From Stramenopiles sp. TOSAG23-6 (Eukaryota; Sar), in contig LT636244.1 of assembly GCA_900128565.1 (NCBI GenBank), positions 1 through 11,716 of the forward strand: 11,716 nt of DNA. The letters are read 5' to 3'. Below the pieces are notes generated by a model. The model made no database searches and was not told the DNA's origin. It saw only the letters and a list, made by a program, of their open reading frames with translations. Both the position numbers and the translations under genes were made by a program. Numbering within the stretch: the first letter of the stretch is position 1; each line of letters opens with the position of its first letter. Shown one piece after another: positions 1 to 7,506 of the stretch.

Positions 1-985
1 AACAGGACCAACACCAAAGGTCTGGTCAACAAATACTAGAGAATTGATTGATGAGTTATCACCTGGTAACACTATGCTATTCAGAAATCAAGAATCAATT
101 GAAAGATTCTTTACAGAGTTAGAGCATAAAGTAAACGAATTGAAAGAAACCGTGGATAGTCTCAATGCTCGCAGAAGTAGAGAAAAAGTAACTCAGGAGT
201 ACTACGACAAGGAAATAAAGCCACTTACAGCAGATCTAGAGGCACGGACTGCTCGTCTAGAAAAGGCCAAGAACTATCCAACGTTAACTATTTTAGAAGC
301 CAAGGGCTTAGATTTCAAAAGAGTTGTACTTGTGAATTTCTTTTCGTATGCTGATGCAAAATACTGCAAGTTGTTTAGAAGTATATTTCAAGGACATGAT
401 GTTGAGGAAGTAATCAGGGAAGATCCTGGCCTTCTTGATGGGGCACGCAATGAGTTCCGATTGTTATATGTCGCCATGACCCGAAGTATCACAGAACTCT
501 ACATTGTTGAAACGTTGGAGAATGAATGCCAGAAACAGGCTTTTCAGTTTTTAACAAGGGCTACAAATTCATCAGAGTCAGCAGAAAAATTATTTCAGAG
601 CTATGCACCAACTGAAGAAGGCCCAAAAGGTAGCTTACATACATTGCGAATAAGCTCATCCGAGCTTATTCGCCAAGGTTCTTATTTGATGTCAATGGCT
701 TTGGAAGGGAGCCGGAGAATTGAGGCTGCAAACAACTATATGGCACAAGCAAAGAAAATGTTTACATTAGCGAAACGACAAGATTTATCTGACCAAGTTG
801 ATCGATTCTTATCATGTGATTCGTTACCAGAAGACGTTGATGAAGAAACATTTCTGGAATATATTGAGAATTGCTTAGAAGCAGGTTTGCACGGTAAATT
901 ATTGGATGCTCTTAAGAAGAAGGATTTTCCATATCCCAAATATTTTGTCGATAAAGTTCAAGATAGAATACGAATGCTCAAATAA
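1..985 (+). CDS. SF1 helicase C-terminal part, TRANK1/UvrD-like (5' partial)
   Basis: The frame is open from base 2 to the stop at 983-985, so this is the 3' end of a longer gene; the first 14 codons precede a TTG at 44 and no ATG start is implied. Counting from the first visible codon, residues about 94-114 (TILEAKGLDFKRVVLVNFF) match motif V of UvrD/PcrA-type superfamily-I helicases in the form seen in TRANK1-like proteins. Residues about 152-170 (FRLLYVAMTRSITELYIVE) match motif VI with its conserved Y-V-A-x-T-R. Between the GPTP segment at the left edge and motif V lies a charged, probably coiled-coil insertion (residues about 35-92). The 140 or so residues after motif VI are helical and have no motif I recognise. 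Expected role: ATP-dependent nucleic-acid translocation, though TRANK1-type proteins are poorly characterised. Walker A/B motifs would lie to the left of the window. AATAAA motifs follow about 70 bases after the stop. Confidence 0.75.
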   Translation, partial: TGPTPKVWSTNTRELIDELSPGNTMLFRNQESIERFFTELEHKVNELKETVDSLNARRSREKVTQEYYDKEIKPLTADLEARTARLEKAKNYPTLTILEAKGLDFKRVVLVNFFSYADAKYCKLFRSIFQGHDVEEVIREDPGLLDGARNEFRLLYVAMTRSITELYIVETLENECQKQAFQFLTRATNSSESAEKLFQSYAPTEEGPKGSLHTLRISSSELIRQGSYLMSMALEGSRRIEAANNYMAQAKKMFTLAKRQDLSDQVDRFLSCDSLPEDVDEETFLEYIENCLEAGLHGKLLDALKKKDFPYPKYFVDKVQDRIRMLK

Positions 986-1369
986 ATTCTAGTAGGTAAC
1001 ACAGTATTAGGTATCGTTTTATTGGTTGCAATTGTCCGTTGATATGCACAAAAAGAATAAATAAAAAAACAGTAAAAAACTAAAATATAGAACAACAAAA
1101 TTTATTTCTTCATGATCTGAGATCACATTTTATTATTATTTGGCATTTAGTACGAATAATGAGTACAATCATAAAACCGAATATTTAACGTAAAAAAATA
1201 GAAAAAAATCGCGCGTCATTTATTTTTGATTGATGCGTGCCGGAGAATTTGGAGACGAGACATCGACATTAATTGGTATAACGCGACAATTACATGTAGG
1301 GAAACAAAACAAGTGAGTCTACTGCGTTTCTATCCTAGATTCACCATTCATTATTCATAAATTGCGTTT
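986..1369. other. Intergenic region between helicase and half-lyase gene
   Basis: No coding region is supported here. The left half is A/T-rich 3'-flank of the helicase gene. The right half (about 1200-1369) is less AT-rich, with CG-containing words such as TCGCGCGTC, and would hold the promoter and 5' leader of the lyase-like gene. I see no convincing TATA box, RNA gene or repeat. Confidence 0.5.
1056..1065 (+). terminator. Putative poly(A) signal of the helicase gene
   Basis: Two overlapping AATAAA hexamers (1056-1061 and 1060-1065) lie about 70 bases after the helicase stop, the usual position for a eukaryotic cleavage/polyadenylation signal. In AT-rich DNA this can arise by chance, and I do not know whether this organism uses AATAAA. 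Confidence 0.3.
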
Positions 1370-2074
1370 ATGTTACACGTTTGTCTAGACACGCTCAAAA
1401 GTCTAGCGCTTCTATACGTTATTGTAAAATTATGCTCTCTAGTCCTGCGCGTGGGTATAAAAGGTCTCATAAAAGTCTTTGCGGATGGTGTTTTAGGTTC
1501 CGTTGGGAAAGTGGTTCCAGGAATAATGGATGTGATTCTAAAAAAAGCCATCGCAACAGAATTAATAGAAATTGAGAAGAGCTTATTAGGTGATGGTGAC
1601 CCTGAAGCGAACATTTCTATTCCAATAACAGGAATATCGAGCGACAACATCTTAGATTTGGCAAGGTCTCAAAAAGATTTGCAAGAGAAGTTTAAAAATG
1701 GTACGAAATGGGGTGGCATTTACCATGATGAATACAAAGTAGATGGCGACCATCTCAGTAAGCTACAGAGCAAACTTTGGCAAATGTTTAACAATTCTAA
1801 TTGCTTATATCCCGACATCTTTCCAGGTATTCGTAAATTTGAGGCTGAAATCACACAGATGGTGTTGACAATGGTCAATGGCAAAGACAAAGCTGTCGGC
1901 TTACTCTCAAGTGGAGGGACAGAAAGCATTATGCTTGCTGTGCTTGCATATCGAGAACAAGGTTTAAATGCTGGTATAAAAAAACCAGAAATTATTGCAT
2001 CTATAACAGCTCATCCTGCTCTTTACAAAGCATGCAAGTATTTCCAAGTGAAACTTGTAAAGGTAAACACAGAT
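1370..2074 (+). CDS. SGPL1: Sphingosine-1-phosphate lyase, N-terminal half only
   Basis: S1P lyase is a PLP-dependent ER-membrane enzyme that splits sphingosine-1-phosphate into a fatty aldehyde and phosphoethanolamine. The start is ATG 1370. Residues about 8-28 form one hydrophobic membrane segment, as in the animal and yeast enzymes. Family blocks follow: GTKWGGIYHD (111-120), YPDIFPGIRKFEAEI (147-161), the PLP-phosphate-binding SSGGTES (180-186) and a SITAHPALYKA block around the histidine expected to stack on PLP (211-221). Similarity stops at KVNTD (residue 235). The remaining half, including the S-A-D-x-H-K-Y-G motif with the catalytic lysine, is absent from this window. Unspliced, the frame runs to a stop at 2108-2110 after an AT-rich tail. 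If spliced at GTACGT (2075), the frame continues into the exon at 2168. As it stands it cannot be an active lyase; a real truncation, a fusion gene or an assembly join are all possible. Confidence 0.85.
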
Positions 2075-2167
2075 GTACGTTTTCAAAAAGTAAATGTTTT
2101 TTTTTTATAGAAAATTTCGTACCTAACAAAAAAAATGAAATTTTTTTTTTTTTTCACAATACATGAG
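2075..2167 (+). other. Probable intron joining half-lyase to downstream exon
   Basis: A 93-nt stretch begins GTACGT after a codon boundary. It contains TACCTAAC (branch-point-like, about 2119-2126), then a run of more than ten T and CACAATACATGAG. Splicing 2074 to 2168 keeps phase 0 on both sides, giving a 410-residue product. An alternative pair (intron 2079-2177, phase 1) also keeps the frame. No transcript evidence is available. Confidence 0.5.
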
Positions 2168-2695
2168 GATTTATTAGGTGAGACACTTGAAGCGAAAAAT
2201 GAATTTGACTTGACTTCAAAACATACTGCTGTAAAAGTTACAAATTTAATTCAGGAATGGTCCTATTTAGATATTTCAAATTGGAATGAAAATACATCAA
2301 ATGGAACTTTCTCCATTGAAATTGAAGATGAGGTGGATGAAGATGGTCAAAATGTTGAAACAACCGAAACACGATATGTGTTTGAAGTTATTAATGACCC
2401 GAGCGACTCGTCTTCAGGCAATAATCATGGTAAGAAGTATAGACAATGCGTGAATGCGGATGTGATTGATGCATTGACATTTGGAGCTGAAGATTTTCTC
2501 AGTGAACAAGGAGCAAATGATAAAGATCAATACTTCATATGCCTTGTTCGCGAAACGAGTGTGCTTCATCCTAATGTTCCCCAAGGAAAACGTGTTCAAC
2601 TTCGTATTTGTCGTCAAACAGTTGAAGTTTGGGGGATAGAAGATGAAGTTGCAGAAGATTCTCTACAATATGACATTGAAATGGAGAGTGATTGA
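2168..2695 (+). CDS. Unrecognised 3' exon (about 175 residues)
   Basis: The frame is open from a poly-T tract to the TGA at 2693-2695. The ATG at 2135 inside the T-rich tract is probably not a real start, because it would encode MKFFFFF from a splice-acceptor-like sequence. The coding part starts near DLLGETLEAKNEFD. It alternates beta-like segments (VKVTNLIQEWSYLDISNW, TFSIEIEDE, RYVFEVIND) with an amphipathic stretch (VNADVIDALTFGAEDFL). A block around GKRVQLRICRQTVEVWGIE and an acidic tail ending EMESD follow. The strand-strand-strand-helix order faintly recalls PH/FERM-C lobes, but I cannot assign a family. It shows no resemblance to the C-terminal half of S1P lyase. It could be the last exon of a fusion with the upstream half-lyase or the end of another gene whose 5' exons are missing. 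It converges on Hip with only 90 bases between stops. Confidence 0.6.
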   Translation, partial: DLLGETLEAKNEFDLTSKHTAVKVTNLIQEWSYLDISNWNENTSNGTFSIEIEDEVDEDGQNVETTETRYVFEVINDPSDSSSGNNHGKKYRQCVNADVIDALTFGAEDFLSEQGANDKDQYFICLVRETSVLHPNVPQGKRVQLRICRQTVEVWGIEDEVAEDSLQYDIEMESD

Positions 2696-2700
2696 GATTA

Positions 2701-2728
2701 AATAAAAATGCCATAAAAATAAAATAAA
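2701..2728 (+). terminator. Putative poly(A) signals after the unrecognised exon
   Basis: Three AATAAA hexamers (2701-2706, 2718-2723, 2723-2728) lie just after the stop at 2695, in the 90-base gap between two convergent genes. The first is only 5 bases from the stop, so the 3' UTR would be very short. Confidence 0.3.
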
Positions 2729-2785
2729 TTTATGATTTTAAAATACAACGCACCTCGAACCCTCGAACTTTGGTCCTTCTAGAAT

Positions 2786-3973
2786 TTAATCAACCTCTTC
2801 GTCAAAGTCTTGCTCTCCAACAAGATCAGGCATATCATCATCATCGTCTGAAGAGGAATCATATGATGCTTGAGCATTCATACCACCCATGCCCATCTTT
2901 TCTTGAAACTTCATCATTACTTTCAAAACATCTGGGTCTGACATTAAACTCGCGTCAGGCGGTCCTCCACTCATCATTGCTGAAAATGCTTTTTGTACAT
3001 TTGGTTTTGATAATAATTTTACAATTTCAGGATCGTTCATCAATCCAGCGAGCCCCGGAGGCAAACCACCCCCCATACCTGATTTTTTGTGAAAAATATT
3101 TTCAAAATTAAATTAAATGTTGGATTTTGGAAAAATTAAAGAACAAAAAACAATCACGATTCATAGTTGAAGCATACGCATACTCTGTCCCATTGGCGGC
3201 ATACCGCCTCCCATTGGCGGCATACTCTGTTTCTGTGAAGCTTCAGCTTCACGTCGTTTCCGTTCCGCTGCAGCTCTTTCTCTTTGAGCAATCTTCTCAG
3301 CTTCTGCTTTCCTCTCATTTTCAATTCTTTTCTGATTCTGACGATCTTGAATTTTCTTAGCATGACTTTCAACTTCTTTCAATAACACAGCTGTTTCAGG
3401 ATCATAGTCTACGCGTTGAGCGTCTCTGAGGTCAGTAGCTGCGTCAACCCATTTTCCGAGCATTCTATATGCCTTTCCTCTTATCTTTTTTGACTTCGCA
3501 GAGTCTGGATTTTGTTTGAGCGCAGCAGTTGTATCCGATATTGCTGCATTTGGTCGAGGTGGAGAGCACTGAAGGAGTACCCCAGCACGTTTTGCTAAAG
3601 TGAGCACACTTGCTTGACTATCCAATGCTTTAGAGTAACATTCAACAGCTTTGACGTAGTCTTTCTGAGAAATGGCTGCTAAAGCATCTTGCTTGAACTG
3701 AGCAGCAGCCTCCCAATTATCACTATCACCACCAAATGTAGGAATTTTTGGGAATGGACGCTCATCGGGGGTGACACAACCATCATCCAAGCTTTCGTCA
3801 CTAGATGGCTCTTCAGCAACAGGAGCTGGTAAGGTAGCGTTGATTCCTTGTAAATATTCTTTAAAAAATTCCAACTTCTTGTGATGAACAATAGTTGGAC
3901 TCTCTGATAAATGTTTTACAAGAGTTTTTAAAGAAGAAATGTGGTCATCAGAAATTTCGGAGGGTAAAGACAT
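2786..3973 (-). CDS. ST13: Hsc70-interacting protein (Hip/ST13), two exons
   Basis: Hip is a cytosolic co-chaperone that binds the Hsp70 ATPase domain and stabilises its ADP state. Exon 1 runs 3973-3178 and exon 2 runs 3078-2786. Splicing out 3177-3079 (GTATGC...ATCAG) joins ATG-C to GT-ATG as Met-Arg-Met, giving 362 residues; animal Hip is close to this (human 369). Layout: N-terminal dimerisation-type helices (about 1-45, with LEFFKEYLQGI), acidic linker with EEPSSDESLDD (54-64), three TPRs (about 89-190, with KAVECYSKAL, PNAAISDTTAALKQNPDSAK, IRGKAYRMLGKW), a highly charged helix (about 197-247), a Gly/Met-Pro repeat (MPPMGGGMPPMG, 251-262) and an STI1/DP-type domain (LMNDPEIVKLLSKPNVQKAF onward, about 278-330). 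The end is a very acidic tail with a run of Asp, which I do not recall from animal Hip. The start is the ATG at 3973, which gives the expected N-terminal domain. It is divergent from the channel gene. Confidence 0.93.
3079..3177 (-). other. Hip intron (99 nt, phase 1)
   Basis: Read on the minus strand it starts GTATGCTTCAAC and ends with a T-rich stretch and CACAAAAAATCAG. It lies within the Gly/Met repeat. Exon 1 alone would stop six codons later (RMLQL then stop), whereas splicing restores the STI1/DP domain, so the intron is well supported. GTATG appears both as the first five intron bases and as the first five bases of exon 2. Confidence 0.85.
3189..3225 (-). repeat. Short tandem repeat in the Hip Gly/Met linker
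   Basis: The 16-mer CCCATTGGCGGCATAC occurs at 3189-3204 and 3210-3225, an offset of 21 bases, and encodes the two MPPMG units of Hip. This matches the GGMP-type repeats usual in this part of the family. Confidence 0.8.
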
Positions 3974-4404
3974 CGATAACGAAGTTTAAATATGTAAACT
4001 ACACAATATATTGTTATTAGCGTTGTATTAATAGTGCATTAATAGTAGCCGATACTGTCGTCAAAAGTCGAAACACCAATAGTAATAATAATAATGAAAT
4101 CGTTTTGGCCAATCAAATCGTGCAATCGTGTCGGCCATCTCGTCGCGCAAACCTGCTCCAATAAGTTTTATAACCGTTATTATTTCGTCTCTGTTGTGTT
4201 TTAACGAACATACTGTAAGGGTACCGGAACTTGTCCTCTACTCAGGATATAATAATAGTATAGCACCACTAGCTACACAAGGTGACGAATAAGTATACTT
4301 TAAATTGTATATGCTAGAAAATTAGAAGCATCGATGAACTTAAAATTTTCATCCTCTGAATAGTACAATAGATATTGAATCTAAAATTATTTGCGAGGTT
4401 GAAG
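3974..4404. promoter_or_regulatory. Divergent promoter region between Hip and channel gene, with three CCAAT boxes
   Basis: There is no coding signal. Two genes diverge from this 430-base gap, so both promoters must lie here. CCAAT pentamers occur at 4076-4080, 4109-4113 (in GGCCAATCAA) and 4158-4162, all in the same orientation and within 90 bases. This resembles clustered NF-Y sites, but the link is inference. The centre (about 4100-4160) is richer in CG words than its flanks. Confidence 0.4.
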
Positions 4405-7400
4405 ATGCATTTTCAGAAAGTAATGAGTAAAAATTACTCAAAAAATTTGTCTACTCGTCGTTATTATTCTAATAACAGCATAGAAACGAAAATTGAAAAT
4501 CCAACCGTCAATAATAATGAAAATGTTGTAAAAGACGTAGAAACTCAAATAGAACTAGAACAAGATGTCCAGCTTATAAAGTCTTCAAAGGTATCGGCAG
4601 AGTTGAAGGAAGTCCTAAAAGATTGCAGAATGAGACTACACAAATTGCAGTTCAATAAATCCATATCTGATAGTTTCGAACTTCGCAGATACAGTCGGTT
4701 CCATGGTTATGGTCGTTTTGCTGTTCATATACTTTACATGGGCTTTTCTTGCTTTGAAACCCCATCATGGGTACAACATATGAACAAAGAGGTTTTTAAA
4801 AGACGTTATTACTTCCACAGTACTACTGTGGAAGAAATATGGCTTACTGATGACCAAGCTAAGTATATTGAACTAACATTTCTACTATTAGAAGGCTATT
4901 TTGTGTTTTATTTTTTTCGGATCGTGCTAAATAATATTTTAAAGGATCATAAGGAAAAGATCTCAAAGAAACAAAAAAATAATGACAAATATATTGCTTT
5001 ACTTATATGGCGTTACTCACATTGGGCAATTATTGAGGTTCTTCTACTAGTGATTGCTTTCACTTTCGCCGGACTACGCTTTGGAGGAATAATTTCAAAT
5101 TTTCCGAACCATTTGTTAAGACCAATGTTTTTTGTGGTGTGCACTAGTTCAATACGAAAAGTGACGACATTTTTGATTCAAATATTAGGAAAATTGATAA
5201 ATCCTGTGCTACTGCTATTTTATTCAACATTTGCAGTTGCATTCTTTGCTACTTTACTGCATAATAAAAACACAGGATTTTACCCCGTAACAAGCTCCGA
5301 ACTTCATCTTGACATTTGGTCATCTTTTAAATTGCATTTTAGAGCAGTAACTGTAGTCAACTTTCCATTTGCATTCGTTTATGAATATGAAGAATACTAT
5401 TGGACTTCATTAAGATGGATGGCTTTAATGTTTTTTGGGAAGTGGTACATTCTCCCAGTAATCTTAGCTATTTGTGTATCTAATTTTATTAAAAATTATA
5501 ATCAAACTCTCATGTCAAATACTGAGTTAATGAAGAATCATGGAATACTTCTTGTTTTCGAAAAACTTGATTGCCAAGAAGAAGGCAAAATTTCATTTTT
5601 TTTAGTTCACGACCTACTTTTTGGAATAATGAACGAAACAAAATTGAAAAGACTAATGCTAGGAAAGGACGAAGAAAATATGACTCAAATTAAAAAGAAT
5701 GTACTTGATGATAAGGCAGCTCGTGGAAATAATGAAATGAAAAAAAATACAAAACAGCAAATTGAACTTGCATTAGTCAAAACTATTATAGCTAAAACGA
5801 TACTTGCAGAATCTTTAAAAACTCCAAAGGGGAATCCTTCAAATTCTGCAGATGATAATTTTGAAAAGTTCAGAAACATTCAGACTACTGACATTGAAGA
5901 GAGCACCACAGAAGCTACAAAAATTGTAGAAGGACAGCTGAAACTTACGCCTATGGAAATTGCAAAAGCTGCCAATACTGGTTATAATTATGATGATGTA
6001 ACAGATATCGTTGATCACCATTTGAATTGTGTGGAAAGTGAAAATTTGCTTGATGAAAATTCCAAAATGAATGTTGAAAATACTAAAGTGGATGTTGAAT
6101 ATACCAAAGTGAACAAACACACTCATCAGAAAAAAAATACCAAAGGGTATAGAAATTCAAAACTTGAGACGCTAAAAGATAATAGCAAAATTGCTATTGA
6201 CAATAATAACAAAACTGCTGTTGACTTTTTCCAAAGATCAAATTTAAGCTATGATACAATAGTTACTCCGCGCGAGTTTTTAAATTTTTGTCATCTCTTT
6301 TTTTCGCTGGACAAGAAAACTGGTAAAAAGCTACGAAGAAAAGAGGAATTACTGGAAATGTTATCAAACAGATTTCTTCCTGGTGATGGCAAGAACTCCT
6401 GTTGCAAAAAATTCAGTGATTTAGTACTTCTTAAATCTTGTAGAAACAAGAGCAAGCACAAAGCATGGTTTCGTTTCTTGGAAGATTTGCTCATAGGTCC
6501 AAGATACTTGAGAATTATAAAAAATGATCCCGTATTTGCAAATATGGTCTACGAAGTTGCCATTATAATACTTATTTTGGTTTATTTTTTTCATATGTTT
6601 AGAATATTTTTCGATTTTAAATATCAAGAGGATCATGATGTGGTTATAGATTTGGTTAGAGGTGAAATGCCATTCACACTACTATTTTTAATAGAGTTTT
6701 ACGTGAAACTATTCGTGCTTGGTTGGGAACTATACATAGTGAACCCTAAACACCAATTTGACTTTGCAGCTATCATAATCAGTGGAACAATATATATAGT
6801 GTGTATCATATTGTACAATCTAAGTGGAATGACAAGTTTTGCAGCTCTTCAAACAATTGTGCTTTTGATGGGAATAACATGTCTCGCCCGCTTCTTCCGT
6901 ATTATCTTTGCTTGGCAACCTTTTTATTTTCTGGTGGCTATCCTTGGTGATGTTAAGCATGAACTTCTGCTAATTCTGGGATTGATGCTTGCTTTATTTA
7001 TGTTTTTCTGTGTTATAGGAATGGAGGTCTTCGGAGGTCTTATTTACCTGAGTAAAGATGGGTTTAATGAACCTTCATGGTACGCGAATAGTGAAGCTTG
7101 CACCAACAAAAAGGATTATGCTGTTTTTAATTTTAATGATGTTCGTTCTTCTTTTATAACAATCTTTGTTCATTTAGTCACTCCTTTTTATTTGTCTAAC
7201 TGTTATGCGAGCTTGACCTCTCCTTGGGCAAACCTTTACTTCTTCTCTGCTTGGTTACTACTTTCTATTTTAGCGATTCGGGCAAGTATTTCACTTTTTA
7301 TGCATGGGTATTGGAAACGTGCACTTAGGGATCCCGGATACGTAAACTACTGTGCTTCTGATGAAAAATATTTTCTAGGCACACATAAACCTCCTTGGTT

Positions 7401-7506
7401 GGTTCTTTTGAAAAAACTAGAAAGCAGTCGACAATATACTATGCGGAAAGATTGGGCTAGACAGAAGTTGAGAGAATTCATTAAAAAGAGAAAATCTCTC
7501 GTATGA
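4405..7506 (+). CDS. Two-pore channel (TPC)-like cation channel
   Basis: The start is ATG 4405, giving 1033 residues in one exon; a TTG codon 30 bases upstream is unlikely to be used. It has two six-helix ion-channel domains, as in endolysosomal/vacuolar TPCs. Domain I: S1 about 101-117 followed by the TPC-like CFETPSWV; S2 154-178; S3 208-228; S4 237-260; S5 265-285; pore about 305-330; S6 336-360. An EF-hand-like segment follows (FEKLDCQEEGKIS, about 385-397) and then a long charged Asn/Lys-rich linker (about 415-690). Domain II: S1 713-733, S2 756-774, S3 783-804, S4 814-835, S5 852-880, pore about 907-932, S6 940-970. The pore-II region is strongly TPC-like (FNFNDVRSSFITIF, TSPWANLYFFSAWLLL). 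The filter segments differ from the usual ones: VTVVNFPFAFVY where TTANNPDVMMPAY is usual, and VTPFY where VVNNW is usual. S4-II carries only two Arg. Membership of the TPC group is confident; ion selectivity and gating cannot be inferred from known members. Confidence 0.85.
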   Translation: MHFQKVMSKNYSKNLSTRRYYSNNSIETKIENPTVNNNENVVKDVETQIELEQDVQLIKSSKVSAELKEVLKDCRMRLHKLQFNKSISDSFELRRYSRFHGYGRFAVHILYMGFSCFETPSWVQHMNKEVFKRRYYFHSTTVEEIWLTDDQAKYIELTFLLLEGYFVFYFFRIVLNNILKDHKEKISKKQKNNDKYIALLIWRYSHWAIIEVLLLVIAFTFAGLRFGGIISNFPNHLLRPMFFVVCTSSIRKVTTFLIQILGKLINPVLLLFYSTFAVAFFATLLHNKNTGFYPVTSSELHLDIWSSFKLHFRAVTVVNFPFAFVYEYEEYYWTSLRWMALMFFGKWYILPVILAICVSNFIKNYNQTLMSNTELMKNHGILLVFEKLDCQEEGKISFFLVHDLLFGIMNETKLKRLMLGKDEENMTQIKKNVLDDKAARGNNEMKKNTKQQIELALVKTIIAKTILAESLKTPKGNPSNSADDNFEKFRNIQTTDIEESTTEATKIVEGQLKLTPMEIAKAANTGYNYDDVTDIVDHHLNCVESENLLDENSKMNVENTKVDVEYTKVNKHTHQKKNTKGYRNSKLETLKDNSKIAIDNNNKTAVDFFQRSNLSYDTIVTPREFLNFCHLFFSLDKKTGKKLRRKEELLEMLSNRFLPGDGKNSCCKKFSDLVLLKSCRNKSKHKAWFRFLEDLLIGPRYLRIIKNDPVFANMVYEVAIIILILVYFFHMFRIFFDFKYQEDHDVVIDLVRGEMPFTLLFLIEFYVKLFVLGWELYIVNPKHQFDFAAIIISGTIYIVCIILYNLSGMTSFAALQTIVLLMGITCLARFFRIIFAWQPFYFLVAILGDVKHELLLILGLMLALFMFFCVIGMEVFGGLIYLSKDGFNEPSWYANSEACTNKKDYAVFNFNDVRSSFITIFVHLVTPFYLSNCYASLTSPWANLYFFSAWLLLSILAIRASISLFMHGYWKRALRDPGYVNYCASDEKYFLGTHKPPWLVLLKKLESSRQYTMRKDWARQKLREFIKKRKSLV
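4812..4834. repeat. Perfect 10-bp inverted repeat inside the channel CDS
   Basis: CTTCCACAGT (4812-4821), spacer ACT, then ACTGTGGAAG (4825-4834): perfect arms that could form a stable hairpin. It encodes YFHSTTVEE between S1 and S2 of domain I. Confidence 0.75.
6070..6111 (+). repeat. Two tandem 21-bp units in the channel linker
   Basis: 6070-6090 encodes NVENTKV and 6091-6111 encodes DVEYTKV; the preceding DENSKM (6052-6069) looks like a decayed third copy. It lies in the low-complexity linker between the two channel domains and preserves the reading frame. Confidence 0.7.

Noticed and set aside
2135-2167. ATG start at 2135 for the downstream exon
   Set aside because: The first codons come from a poly-T tract that looks like the pyrimidine run of an intron 3' end; a protein beginning MKFFFFF is unlikely.
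3154-3372. Overlapping reading frames opposite or shifted to Hip, the channel and other genes
   Set aside because: They overlap strongly supported genes and have no domain of their own.
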